From assembly GCA_020635085.1 (NCBI GenBank), contig JACKAL010000002.1, positions 310,001 to 374,000 of the forward strand: a stretch of DNA of 64,000 nt, read 5' to 3'. A program made the position numbers and the translations under genes. Shown here piece after piece: positions 1 through 8,968 of this stretch (within the stretch, counting starts at the first letter, position 1; each line of letters begins with the position of its first letter). The DNA is from Pseudobdellovibrionaceae bacterium. Its GTDB lineage: Bacteria; Bdellovibrionota; Bdellovibrionia; Bdellovibrionales; JAGQZY01. The notes under the pieces were generated by a model, which worked only from the letters and a program-made list of their open reading frames with translations, was not told where the DNA came from and ran no database searches.

Positions 1-9
1 TGACGGACT

Positions 10-1287
10 CTAAATGCAGGAATCGACTTTGACTTCTTGGCTGTTACATTCTTTTCCCGAAACGCGAGTGGGAAGTTTCCATTGACCGCCAACTGAACAT
101 GTAAAACGCATGCACTGCGTGGTTTCGCTGTTTTCGCAATTCCTACCTTTACCCCCAAAGCATTTCCACGCACATTGATTTGCCTGTCCCGAGGGATATA
201 CACACCCTTCTAATGGTGAACTTGGCCCGCTAGACGCCAGTGTTCTCTCACCCGTTTTAGCGAGTGGACCGGAGGTTGGTTTCTCAAATAAAAATTCCAC
301 CTCTGGCTGGCGAGGAGAATCCTTTGCTGCGTAAGTAATTCCATATTGTTTCGAAACAATAAATTCCATTGGCACCTTAATGGTTTGACTCGGAGCCAGC
401 AATTGATCACGCCGAACATATATAGCTCCAGACGTGTTATGAACGCGCACATCTTCATCCTTCAAAGACACTTGTACGCCGCCGCTGATTTTACCAAAAC
501 GCCAATCTCCCACATCGATGACAAGCATTTCGCTAGCCGAAATGGAAACGATAGAAAAACTGCCGGTTTGTGGATACAAAACCAAATAGCCCCACTCTTT
601 TTTCATTTTCAATGAAGACTGTTTGGGCACATACAGCCGTGCCTTGGTTTTTCCGTATTCAATATCCACCGTTTGATTGGCAAGACTTTGCAAAATAACT
701 TCGTTTTCCTTCACGGTTTTTTTTCTGCCACTGACTTTTTTGTTGTCTAACATTAATCCGCTTTTAATCCCTTTAATCATCAACGCCATCTCCTGGTCTT
801 GCTCTCCAGAAGGAACAACCGGATTTGACTTCACTGCACCCATCATCGACGACACAGAAGTGCTTGTTTGGTTTTTTGTATCGCCATTAACGGTCGCCAA
901 CCCACGACGTAATGCCTTACCTGGCACCTCATCCGGCGAAACCTTTTCCTCAATGGCATGATTAAAATGCTTAAACTCTTGCTCTGGCCCATTGTTTTTT
1001 GGATCTGCGATAATTGGAAAATTAGGTACAGTTAATCGCTCTTCGATATCCTGTTCCGGTGGTAAATATAATGGATTAGCCCCTGCAACACACTGAAAAT
1101 AATTATCGACGTTTTCACACACGACATTTTGGCACATCACTGATTTGTCTTCTGTACATTGTTTTTTTTGCGAATCCACGACAATGCGCCTCTGACACGG
1201 ATCACACTGAACCACTGGACAGCTGCAACTCTCTGCCAAACTGAATGGAAGATTAAAAAGTTGTACCCATAACAACACCGAAAGCAT
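10..1287 (-). CDS. Secreted Cys-rich protein of unknown function
   Basis: I do not recognise a named family. The protein is 425 aa and starts with a short hydrophobic leader (MLSVLLWVQLFNLPFSLAES), so it is probably exported. A Cys cluster follows at residues 21-60 (CSCPVVQCDPC, then CTEDKSVMCQNVVC). Residues 60-200 are polar and look disordered. Residues about 205-330 are rich in beta-strand sequence (KARLYVPKQSSLKMKKEWGY, then SGGVQVSLKDEDVRV) and resemble a FecR-like domain only loosely. A second Cys-rich patch closes the C-terminus (CVYPSGQANQCAWKCFGGKG onward), with a final Cys three residues from the end. The even distribution of Cys suggests disulfides outside the cytoplasm. It is the first gene of the window, reads leftwards and is complete, with its TAG at 10-12. 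Real gene with high likelihood; function unknown. Confidence 0.75.
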   Translation of the reverse strand: MLSVLLWVQLFNLPFSLAESCSCPVVQCDPCQRRIVVDSQKKQCTEDKSVMCQNVVCENVDNYFQCVAGANPLYLPPEQDIEERLTVPNFPIIADPKNNGPEQEFKHFNHAIEEKVSPDEVPGKALRRGLATVNGDTKNQTSTSVSSMMGAVKSNPVVPSGEQDQEMALMIKGIKSGLMLDNKKVSGRKKTVKENEVILQSLANQTVDIEYGKTKARLYVPKQSSLKMKKEWGYLVLYPQTGSFSIVSISASEMLVIDVGDWRFGKISGGVQVSLKDEDVRVHNTSGAIYVRRDQLLAPSQTIKVPMEFIVSKQYGITYAAKDSPRQPEVEFLFEKPTSGPLAKTGERTLASSGPSSPLEGCVYPSGQANQCAWKCFGGKGRNCENSETTQCMRFTCSVGGQWKLPTRVSGKECNSQEVKVDSCI

Positions 1288-1388
1288 ATTTGCTTTTCGG
1301 CAAAATCCGTTAAAGAGTTAATCTCTCGTCTTGTCAGACGTTCCATTTAACAATACAATTGTCTAGAGTTTATGAATGAGGAGGTTTC

Positions 1389-1967
1389 ATGCGCCTAATG
1401 TTGCTCTTTACAGTGTTGGTTTTCTCTATGTCCAAAAGTTATGCTTACATGAGCTTGATGACAACAGGGGATATTCTCAAACAAAACCAGGTCCAAGGTA
1501 TGGGTTACCTCGAATTTTGGCGAGGCACCAATGCCAACGCACGCGCGAGCATGGGAATTAATGATTCCTTACAGGGTGATGTAGAAATCGGCTCTGGTGA
1601 TGTGAGCTTTATGATGAGCGCTATGGTGAAGTGGGTTCCCATCCCTGATTACGAAAAACAACCGGCAATGGGCATTCGCGGCGGATTAACCTATGTCAAC
1701 ACCCACGATTATTCTCAGACCAGTGTTGTCGCTATGCCGTTTTTAAGTAAAGCCTTTCAATCTCCGCACGGTAAATTTTCTCCATATGCGAGTATTCCCC
1801 TGGCCGTTAACTCTAATAAAGATCATTCTTTTTTTTCTGCACGTCTTGTGGTGGGTGTCGAGTGGACACCACTTGAGCAAAACAATTTTCACGTAATTGG
1901 TGAAGCGGGCGCCCACATTTCTAAATCTTTTAGCAGTCTTAACGTCGGCGCCTCTTACGATTTCTAA
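1389..1967 (+). CDS. Small outer-membrane beta-barrel-like protein
   Basis: The 192-aa product has a clear signal peptide (MRLMLLFTVLVFSMSKSYA) and a body of alternating hydrophobic strands rich in Gly, Ser and aromatic residues. It ends in aromatic Phe (NVGASYDF), the usual C-terminal signature of outer-membrane barrels. Its length would fit about eight strands. The start is fixed by a strong GAGGAGG Shine-Dalgarno at 1378-1384. It is transcribed divergently from the Cys-rich gene to its left and is followed by a hairpin terminator. No family name is supported; a lipid A-modifying enzyme of the PagP/PagL type was considered but no catalytic motif is visible. Confidence 0.75.
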   Translation: MRLMLLFTVLVFSMSKSYAYMSLMTTGDILKQNQVQGMGYLEFWRGTNANARASMGINDSLQGDVEIGSGDVSFMMSAMVKWVPIPDYEKQPAMGIRGGLTYVNTHDYSQTSVVAMPFLSKAFQSPHGKFSPYASIPLAVNSNKDHSFFSARLVVGVEWTPLEQNNFHVIGEAGAHISKSFSSLNVGASYDF

Positions 1968-1975
1968 AAACAAAA

Positions 1976-2004
1976 AACCACCAGCAATCAACCGGTGGTT
2001 TTTA
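1976..2004. terminator. Hairpin terminator between convergent genes
   Basis: AACCACC at 1976-1982 pairs with GGTGGTT at 1994-2000, with flanking A-run and T-run that make it work in both directions. It lies between the rightward barrel gene and the leftward dnaK, so it probably serves both. Confidence 0.75.
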
Positions 2005-2057
2005 TTGTTTTAAAAAAGTCTTGCGGGCGTACCTTACACGAGTGCGCCCATTACTTT

Positions 2058-3992
2058 TTAGTTCACGTCTTTAAAATCCGTATCGATCACTTCTCCATTA
2101 TTTGAACCGGATCCACCTTCAGTAGAACCTGTGGATTCAGAAGCTTGCGAAGCATTTGCATCCGCTGCGCTTCCACTGGTTTGCTGCTTATAAAGTTCCG
2201 TGCTCATTTTCTGAGTGATGGCTTGCAACTTTTCGCTGGTGGACTTTAACTCATCCAGTGAAGCGTCGATCCCTTTAGCAACCAATTTTTTTGCTTCATC
2301 GATCAACTCACGAGCAGATTTTACATCCTCGGCGTTAAACTTGCTTTCGTTCTCTTTGATCATCTTCTCAGTTTGATAAGCGATACTATCAAGTTCGTTA
2401 CGAATGGTGATTTGCTCTTTTTTGCGTTTATCACTATCCGCATTGAGCTCTGCATCTTTCACCATGTTTTTGATTTCATCTTCGCTCAAACCAGAACGGG
2501 CTTTGATCTGAATTTGTTGCGTTTTTCCCGTACCCAAATCTTTTGCCGACACGTTTAAGATACCATTGGCATCGATGTCAAATGTCACTTCGATTTGCGG
2601 CACTCCACGCGGTGCCGGTGGTAAACCGACAAGCTCAAAGCGACCGAGAGATTTGTTGTCTGTCGCCATATCGCGCTCCCCTTGCAGAACATGCACTTCC
2701 ACGCTGGTTTGGCTATCCGCCGCGGTAGAGAACACTTGCGATTTTTTTACCGGAATCGTTGTGTTGCGCTCAATTAAACGCGTCATCACACCACCAAGAG
2801 TTTCTAAACCAAGAGATAGCGGCGTTACATCTAAAAGAAGTACGTCTTTTACATCTCCGGCGAGCACACCACCCTGAATCGCCGCACCCATAGCCACCAC
2901 TTCATCGGGGTTCACGGATTTACTAGGCTCTTTACCAAAAAGTTCTTTTACCGCTTTTTGCACAGCTGGAATACGCGTCGATCCGCCGACAAGAACCACT
3001 TCGTCGATGTCCTTTACTGACCATCCCGCATCGCTTAAAGCTTTACGGCAAGGCTCTAACGTACGTGCTACAAGTTTTTCGGTTAGCTGATCAAACTTCG
3101 CCCGTGAAAGCTTCATAAGTAAATGTTTTGGTCCACCGGCATCAGCGGTAATAAAAGGCAGATTGATTTCAGTTTCTTGTGCTGAGCTCAATTCAATTTT
3201 TGCTTTCTCTGCTCCCTCTTTTAAACGCTGAAGAGCCATTTTATCATTCTTAAGGTCAACACCTTGATCTTTTTTGAAGCCATCGATCATCCAATCCAAA
3301 ATGGCGTCATCGAAGTTATCACCACCCAGATGCGTATCTCCATTGGTTGCTTTTACTTCCACAACACTATCACCCACTTCGAGGACAGAAATATCAAACG
3401 TACCACCACCCAAATCGTAAACGGCGATTTTCTGCTCTTGTTTTTTATCAAAACCATAGGCAAGGGCCGCCGCCGTAGGTTCGTTAATAATACGTTTTAC
3501 CTCAAGGCCGGCAATGCGACCGGCATCTTTCGTCGCCTGTCTTTGCGCATCGTTAAAGTATGCAGGCACCGTGATCACAGCCTCTGTCACTTCTTGTCCG
3601 AGATAATCTTCTGCCACTTTTTTGAGTTTAGCGAGAACCGCTGCCCCGATCTCTTCGGGAGAGGCTGTTTTTTCTTGGCCTTTTTCCATGATCTTAAAAG
3701 CGCAGTCATTGCCCTTTTGCACCACAGTGTACGGCGCTTTTTTAATCTCCTCTTGAATTTCATCAAAACGACGACCGATAAATCTTTTAGCTGAATAAAT
3801 TGTATTTGTCGGGTTAGTCACTGCTTGGCGCTTGGCTGTTTGCCCGACAAGACGTTCACCATCTTTAAATGCAACGATCGAAGGAGTTGTTCTGTTTCCC
3901 TCTTCGTTCACAATCACTTTAGGCTCTCCACCTTCCATCACGGCAACACAGGAGTTCGTTGTTCCTAAGTCTATACCAATAATTTTTCCCAT
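2058..3992 (-). CDS. dnaK: Chaperone DnaK (Hsp70)
   Basis: This is the ATP-dependent Hsp70 chaperone that binds exposed hydrophobic segments of unfolded proteins in the cytoplasm, working with DnaJ and GrpE. The 644-aa length is typical. The N-terminal nucleotide-binding domain carries GIDLGTTNSC near residue 6, the second phosphate motif VYDLGGGTFDISV near 190 and VVLVGGSTRIPAVQ near 335. The interdomain linker DVKDVLLLDVTPLSLG near 385 precedes the substrate-binding domain, then a helical lid and a Gly/Ser/Asn tail ending VIDTDFKDVN. The ATG is preceded by AAGGAGATAAACA. It is the second gene of a dnaJ-dnaK pair with about 114 bp between them; grpE is not in the window. Confidence 0.98.
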   Translation of the reverse strand: MGKIIGIDLGTTNSCVAVMEGGEPKVIVNEEGNRTTPSIVAFKDGERLVGQTAKRQAVTNPTNTIYSAKRFIGRRFDEIQEEIKKAPYTVVQKGNDCAFKIMEKGQEKTASPEEIGAAVLAKLKKVAEDYLGQEVTEAVITVPAYFNDAQRQATKDAGRIAGLEVKRIINEPTAAALAYGFDKKQEQKIAVYDLGGGTFDISVLEVGDSVVEVKATNGDTHLGGDNFDDAILDWMIDGFKKDQGVDLKNDKMALQRLKEGAEKAKIELSSAQETEINLPFITADAGGPKHLLMKLSRAKFDQLTEKLVARTLEPCRKALSDAGWSVKDIDEVVLVGGSTRIPAVQKAVKELFGKEPSKSVNPDEVVAMGAAIQGGVLAGDVKDVLLLDVTPLSLGLETLGGVMTRLIERNTTIPVKKSQVFSTAADSQTSVEVHVLQGERDMATDNKSLGRFELVGLPPAPRGVPQIEVTFDIDANGILNVSAKDLGTGKTQQIQIKARSGLSEDEIKNMVKDAELNADSDKRKKEQITIRNELDSIAYQTEKMIKENESKFNAEDVKSARELIDEAKKLVAKGIDASLDELKSTSEKLQAITQKMSTELYKQQTSGSAADANASQASESTGSTEGGSGSNNGEVIDTDFKDVN

Positions 3993-4106
3993 TGTTTATC
4001 TCCTTCTTGCGAATCCACCTCGTGAATTCCTTCGCTAACTTTTAGGGTCTATCGTGACCCTTTCACTTTCTAAATAAGTTTGTGTTCCACTATTAGCGTG
4101 TCAAGA

Positions 4107-5210
4107 TTACAAGCTAAAAAAACCTTTTTTATCGAGCACCACTTCTCCTCGGGTCGTTGCAATCTCACGCAGTAACTTTTCCTCTTCTTTGGTCAGTTTC
4201 TTAGGGATATTGAGTTGTACGTGCAAGCACAAATCACCGCGCTGCCCTGTACGCATATTGGGTAAGCCCAAACCGCGCATTTTTAAAATATGATTAGGCG
4301 CAGTCCCATTGGGCACTACCATTTTTTTCTTACCATCAATGGTGTCCACTTCTACTTCTGAGCCCAAAAGCGCCTGCACGTAGGAAATTTCTACTTTGCC
4401 ATGCAGATCATCTCCTTGACGTTCAAATCGTGCATCATCGCGCACACGAATCTCAACATAAAGATCACCGCGGCCGCCGCCTAAGTAACCATCTTCTCCC
4501 TCACCGGCAACACGCAGACGTGTCCCCGTGGAAACCCCTTTAGGAATCGTCACACGGATTTTTTTCTCCTCGAGGGTGCGGCCTTTGCCTTTACAGGTTT
4601 TACAAGGATAGCGAATCAACTGACCTGTTCCGCGACAGGCGGGACAGTTCGTGGCCACCGAAAAAAAACCTTGGCTTGACACCACTTGCCCTGCTCCACC
4701 GCAAGTGGCACAGCGCTCGGGTTGCTTACCAGGCTCTGATCCAGAACCGGAACATGTTTTACAATTTTTTTCGGTTTCGAATTCTAAATCTTTTTCGACG
4801 CCATCAAGAACATCTTTAAGTGACACTTCAAGCATGTAGCGTAAGTCCGCACCACGACGAGGACGATTCCCCGCGCGACGACCACCGCCCATTCCACCAC
4901 CAAAAAAATCGCCAAAAATATCTGAGAAACTAGAAAAAATATCCTCGATATTATCAAACCCAGGGTGGGCACCGGCACCCCCCATATTTTGATAACTGGC
5001 ATGTCCAAATCGGTCGTATTTTGCGCGCTTATCCGTGTCACTTAAAACACTATACGCCTCAGAAGCTTCTTTAAATTTATCTTCAGCGGCTTTGTCTCCT
5101 GGATTTTTATCAGGATGGAATTTCATCGCTAACTTACGATACGCTTTTTTAATCTCATCCTGCGAAGCAGTTTTTTCCACTCCTAGAATTTCGTAATAAT
5201 CCCTTGCCAT
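4107..5210 (-). CDS. dnaJ: Chaperone DnaJ (Hsp40)
   Basis: DnaJ stimulates DnaK ATP hydrolysis and delivers substrates to it. The 367-aa protein has all the type I parts: an N-terminal J domain with HPD (KFHPDKNPGDKA, about residue 32); a Gly/Phe-rich linker (FGDFFGGGMGGGRRAG, about 95-115); four CxxCxGxG zinc motifs (CKTCSGSG, CATCGGAG, CPACRGTG, CKTCKGKG, about 150-210); and C-terminal beta-sandwich substrate domains. It precedes dnaK in the direction of transcription, the reverse of the common dnaK-dnaJ order. Translation start ATG with GGGAG upstream. A candidate promoter lies at 5308-5340. Confidence 0.98.
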   Translation of the reverse strand: MARDYYEILGVEKTASQDEIKKAYRKLAMKFHPDKNPGDKAAEDKFKEASEAYSVLSDTDKRAKYDRFGHASYQNMGGAGAHPGFDNIEDIFSSFSDIFGDFFGGGMGGGRRAGNRPRRGADLRYMLEVSLKDVLDGVEKDLEFETEKNCKTCSGSGSEPGKQPERCATCGGAGQVVSSQGFFSVATNCPACRGTGQLIRYPCKTCKGKGRTLEEKKIRVTIPKGVSTGTRLRVAGEGEDGYLGGGRGDLYVEIRVRDDARFERQGDDLHGKVEISYVQALLGSEVEVDTIDGKKKMVVPNGTAPNHILKMRGLGLPNMRTGQRGDLCLHVQLNIPKKLTKEEEKLLREIATTRGEVVLDKKGFFSL

Positions 5211-5307
5211 GAGACATTTCTCCCAACATCACTCGTTTTTGGCCCGCTGATGTCATGCTATACGAATAGGCACACGCATGCGGTTCCCTCAACTGTAAAC
5301 TCTCCGA

Positions 5308-5340
5308 CTAATGTGGTACGTAAACCTTTTTGGTCAAGGT
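5308..5340 (-). promoter_or_regulatory. Candidate heat-shock-type promoter for dnaJ-dnaK
   Basis: On the minus strand CTTGAC (5333-5338) is followed after 16 bp by CCACATTA (5309-5316). This resembles the sigma32 pattern CTTGAA / CCCCATnT, although a sigma70 reading (TTGACC plus ACATTA) is also possible. It sits about 100 bp upstream of the dnaJ ATG and directly after the preceding gene's stop. No CIRCE inverted repeat is visible. Assignment is by eye only. Confidence 0.35.
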
Positions 5341-5343
5341 GTT

Positions 5344-6072
5344 TTAATGATTTTCTTTTAGAATCTTTTCCGCTTGTTCAAGTCTCAATTTGATGCGCTC
5401 TTTTTCCTTCTCCGACATGGGGTAATTCAGAGCATTTTGTAAAATCGTTTTAGCAATCTGGACCCGACCTGTTTTAGAATAGAGAGCTGCAGATAACGCA
5501 GTTACCCATTTAGGAGCTCCATTTTCTGCTGCTTTATCGAAAAGTTCAGCCGCACGACTCGGGTTCTGGATTTCCCATAAATAATGATACCCTGCCATAT
5601 AATTAAGCTGCCAATCCTTTGGATACTGAGTTAAACCTTTTTCAAAAATACGTCGGGCCCCTTCGCGGTCATCAACGGCCACACTTAAAAACAAACCGCC
5701 AACATCGTAGGCGATCTTAAAATGCGGTTGAATATCTGAGATCACATCCGTCATGGAATAAACCCAACCCAAGTTGCATTTTGATGGTTTTATTGTTCTT
5801 TCCAGAATCCCATCAATGCGATCTTTATTTTTTGTCGGTTCAACATAAAGATCTCCTGTATATTGCCCCTCTTCGCAGTATTCGAGATTTTGCACTAAAC
5901 GAATCCACAACACACTGGCCAAAAAATCATTGTAACCAAAGGTAAAGTATTTAATCGCTGCGGGTGGGCGGAGAAATTTTTTATCCACCTTTATAACAGG
6001 CTTATGTTTTTGTAACTCCACCGCACACGCCCCGACCAAAGTCGCTAAAATAAGAAATACAAATGTTCTCAC
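5344..6072 (-). CDS. TPR-containing lipoprotein
   Basis: The 242-aa product starts at GTG (MRTFVFLILATLVGAC), with GGAG seven bases upstream. LVGAC is a canonical lipobox, so the mature protein should be lipidated at Cys16 and sit in the envelope. The C-terminal half contains TPR-like helical repeats (for example AARRIF-type EGARRIFEKGLTQYP and RAAELFDKAAENGAP, about residues 135-200). The N-terminal half carries a conserved-looking FGYNDFLASVLWIRLVQNL segment also seen in uncharacterised TPR proteins of this bacterial group. No enzyme motif is visible. It lies upstream of dnaJ on the same strand with about 130 bp between them, where a separate promoter is likely. Confidence 0.8.
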   Translation of the reverse strand: MRTFVFLILATLVGACAVELQKHKPVIKVDKKFLRPPAAIKYFTFGYNDFLASVLWIRLVQNLEYCEEGQYTGDLYVEPTKNKDRIDGILERTIKPSKCNLGWVYSMTDVISDIQPHFKIAYDVGGLFLSVAVDDREGARRIFEKGLTQYPKDWQLNYMAGYHYLWEIQNPSRAAELFDKAAENGAPKWVTALSAALYSKTGRVQIAKTILQNALNYPMSEKEKERIKLRLEQAEKILKENH

Positions 6073-6268
6073 GCAGCATCTCCAAACAGTGACCTAACGG
6101 CTCGTTCATATAGAGCAAGACACAAACAACCTCACTCTACTGGAAACCATTATACGAGGTGTTTTGACTCTCGTATAGGGTAGGCGCACCCTAGATTAAA
6201 GAACTCTTCTTTTCTCGGGTAAATTCAACATTTATATGTGGTCAAGGTAGGAAACAGACTTGAGACGG

Positions 6269-6298
6269 TTGCCAATCCTGTACTGCAACCTGTATATC
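6269..6298 (+). promoter_or_regulatory. Candidate promoter placed to give a leaderless clpS mRNA
   Basis: TTGCCA (6269-6274) and TATATC (6293-6298) are separated by 18 bp and match sigma70 -35/-10 hexamers at five and four of six positions. Only six bases separate the -10 from the clpS ATG at 6305 and no Shine-Dalgarno is visible. Transcription would therefore start at or within a base or two of the AUG. Confidence 0.35.
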
Positions 6299-6304
6299 TG
6301 ATCT

Positions 6305-6616
6305 ATGAGTTCAGATTCCGACAGTAAACATGGCTTAAAAACCCTCGACCGCACAAAAACCCAGGAGCCGACGAGCTATAAAGTTCTTCTTCTTAATGAT
6401 GACTATACGCCAATGGATTTTGTCACCCATATACTTCAAAAATTTTTCCACAAAAGTAGAGAAGAGGCAGAAACTATTATGTTACAAGTCCATCACGATG
6501 GTCGCGGTATTGCCGGCATCTTTAATTATGAAACCGCCGAAACCAAAGTGCATTTGGTAAATACATATTCTGATCAACAAAAACATCCACTTCAGTGTAT
6601 AATGGAACAAGCTTAA
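6305..6616 (+). CDS. clpS: ATP-dependent Clp protease adaptor ClpS
   Basis: ClpS binds N-degron substrates and hands them to ClpA for degradation by ClpAP. The 103-aa length is normal. The core family motif is seen: YKVLLLNDDYTPMDFVTHIL (about residues 25-44), with the Asn/Asp pair that contacts the substrate alpha-amino group, followed by HHDGRGIAGIFNYETAETK. It is followed after 70 bp by clpA, as in most genomes. No ribosome-binding site is visible before the ATG; see the candidate promoter just upstream. Confidence 0.96.
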   Translation: MSSDSDSKHGLKTLDRTKTQEPTSYKVLLLNDDYTPMDFVTHILQKFFHKSREEAETIMLQVHHDGRGIAGIFNYETAETKVHLVNTYSDQQKHPLQCIMEQA

Positions 6617-6685
6617 GTGCCCAACCTTGCTATTTAAGTAAATAGACACAAACTTGAGTTGTGTCCTATATAGAGAGGGGTTTGT

Positions 6686-8968
6686 ATGTTGAGTCCACAA
6701 GTTGAAAATGTTTTAAATACAGCAATACTCGCTTCACAAAAATACAACAATGAATATGTTTCTTTAGAGCACATCCTGCTGGCGCTGTTAGATCAGCCGA
6801 TGATCCAAAATATTTTAACCCATTTTAAAGTACCCATCGAATCTATGCGCACAGACGTGGTGGATTTTTTAGAAAATTCTCTGTCAAAGAGTCCTGTCCC
6901 TAAAAAGAATCCAGAGTTTACCCTCGCCTCTCATCGCCTGCTTCAACGCTGCATCATACAAGTGCAGAGTGCAGGACGCTCGGCTGTGCAAAGTGAAAAT
7001 CTCTTAATTGCTCTTTTTGAAGAACCGCAGTCACACGCTGCCTATTTTTTAAAAAAATACGGCTTGGAACAACTCTCTATTATCCGTTTGGTCTCGCATG
7101 GTATGGGAAAATCACTTGCCGTTACCAATAATAATGGCGCCAATCAGCAAAACGCGCCTTCTGGAGAATCGGCATTAGAGCAGTTTGCCATTAATTTAAA
7201 TAAATTGGCAAAAGACGGACGCATTGACCCTCTCATTGGCCGCGAAGATGTGCTCGAGAGAGTGATGCAAACCTTGTGTCGCCGCACTAAAAATAACCCG
7301 CTCCTCATTGGTGAGCCCGGAGTAGGTAAAACAGCTATTGCCGATGGTTTAGCATTAAAAATCGTCGAAGAAAAAGTTCCCAATCCACTCAAAGGCTCGA
7401 TTGTGTACAATCTCGACATGGGCGCACTTCTCGCGGGAGCAAAGTACCGTGGCGACTTCGAAGAAAGACTTAAAGCCCTACTGCAAGAGCTCGACAAAAT
7501 CCCCAAGGCCATTTTATTTATCGATGAAATTCATTCCATTGTCGGCGCCGGTTCCACAAGTGGCCACTCGCTGGATGCTGCCAACCTTTTAAAGCCTTAT
7601 TTAGCAAAAGGACGACTCCGCTGTATTGGGGCAACGACATATAAAGAATACACTCAACATTTCGAAAAAGATCGCGCATTATCGCGACGATTCCAAAGCA
7701 TCGATATTAAAGAGCCCACACAAGAACAAACCATCGAAATTCTTATGGGCCTTAAGAAAAACTACGAAGGACACCATAACGTCACCTATTCTAACTCTGT
7801 GCTTGAGTTGATTACTAAATTATCGATTAAGCATTTACATAACCGTCATCTTCCAGATAAAGCCATCGATGTTATGGATGAAGCGGGTGCTTCTCTACGT
7901 CTTTACGCAACAGACGATAAAAAAATGGAAGTCACACCTGAGGTGGTCGAGAAAATCATCTCACGTATGGCACAAGTTCCGATGCAATCCGTCTCCTCCG
8001 ATGAAAACGAGAAACTGCGTACCCTTGAGCTACGCCTTAAATCGCTTATTTTTGGTCAAGACAGTGCCATTCATGCTCTGGTGGCCGCTCTCAAAAATAG
8101 TCGTGTCGGATTGGGAAGAAAAAATAAACCGATTGGTTCTTTTCTTTTTGCTGGTCCTACCGGTGTTGGGAAAACAGAAATATGCAATCAATTGGCCCAC
8201 CACTTAGGCGTTCCCCTCATTCGTTTTGATATGAGTGAATACATGGAGAAACATGCTATCGCACGCCTGATCGGCGCCCCTCCCGGATACGTGGGCTTTG
8301 AAGAGGGGGGACTTCTCACCTCTTCCGTAACAAAATCACCCTACAGTGTTGTCCTTCTCGATGAAATAGAAAAAGCCCATCCAGACTTGATCAATGTTCT
8401 CTTACAAGTGCTCGACAATGGTGCGCTCACAGATCCCCACGGCCGAGTGGCTCATTTCGAAAATACAATTATTATCATGACCACAAATTGTGGAGTTAAA
8501 GATGCACAGAAATCATCTATTGGTATTGCTAAATCCCTCAGCGCCAGTATCTCTATGGATGCGATCAAACAGCATTTTGCTCCCGAGTTTTTGAATCGCT
8601 TGGATGATGTGATTGTTTTTAGTGGCCTTAACCAAGAAATTATTCACCAAATTGTCGAGAAATTTCTTTTCGAACTTAAAGAGCAACTCAAGGAAAAAAA
8701 TATTTCTATTCAGGTTGACGATGCGGTTAAAAATTATCTGGCAGAGGTTGGGTTTGATTCACTCTATGGAGCTCGCCCGATGGTACGTGCGATTCAAAAA
8801 AATCTGAAAAATAAACTCACAGAAGAGATCCTTTTCGGACAACTTAAAAATGGTGGTCATGTGCATTTTTATAAAACCCCAGAGAAAGATATTGAGATGA
8901 CTATTCGTCAAAGTTTAAAAAGTGGTTCCGAATCCACTAACACCGATAAGCCTGAAAAAGTCCGCTAA
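6686..8968 (+). CDS. clpA: ClpA, ATPase subunit of the ClpAP protease
   Basis: A 760-aa double AAA+ unfoldase, the usual ClpA size, which threads substrates into ClpP. Residues 1-140 form the Clp N-domain where ClpS docks. The first AAA+ module has Walker A GEPGVGKT (about 210) and Walker B ILFIDEIHS. The second has GPTGVGKT (about 490), Walker B VVLLDEIEKAHPD and the pore loop GYVGFEEGG. There is no long ClpB middle coiled coil, which separates it from ClpB and ClpC. The start has a GAGAGGGG site. The stop codon overlaps the next ATG (TAATG), implying translational coupling to the methyltransferase. Confidence 0.97.
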   Translation: MLSPQVENVLNTAILASQKYNNEYVSLEHILLALLDQPMIQNILTHFKVPIESMRTDVVDFLENSLSKSPVPKKNPEFTLASHRLLQRCIIQVQSAGRSAVQSENLLIALFEEPQSHAAYFLKKYGLEQLSIIRLVSHGMGKSLAVTNNNGANQQNAPSGESALEQFAINLNKLAKDGRIDPLIGREDVLERVMQTLCRRTKNNPLLIGEPGVGKTAIADGLALKIVEEKVPNPLKGSIVYNLDMGALLAGAKYRGDFEERLKALLQELDKIPKAILFIDEIHSIVGAGSTSGHSLDAANLLKPYLAKGRLRCIGATTYKEYTQHFEKDRALSRRFQSIDIKEPTQEQTIEILMGLKKNYEGHHNVTYSNSVLELITKLSIKHLHNRHLPDKAIDVMDEAGASLRLYATDDKKMEVTPEVVEKIISRMAQVPMQSVSSDENEKLRTLELRLKSLIFGQDSAIHALVAALKNSRVGLGRKNKPIGSFLFAGPTGVGKTEICNQLAHHLGVPLIRFDMSEYMEKHAIARLIGAPPGYVGFEEGGLLTSSVTKSPYSVVLLDEIEKAHPDLINVLLQVLDNGALTDPHGRVAHFENTIIIMTTNCGVKDAQKSSIGIAKSLSASISMDAIKQHFAPEFLNRLDDVIVFSGLNQEIIHQIVEKFLFELKEQLKEKNISIQVDDAVKNYLAEVGFDSLYGARPMVRAIQKNLKNKLTEEILFGQLKNGGHVHFYKTPEKDIEMTIRQSLKSGSESTNTDKPEKVR

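Noticed and set aside
4020..4106. Possible CIRCE or terminator in the dnaJ-dnaK gap
   Set aside because: Only a six-pair AGGGTC/GACCCT stem is present; it does not match TTAGCACTC-N9-GAGTGCTAA and has no T-tract.
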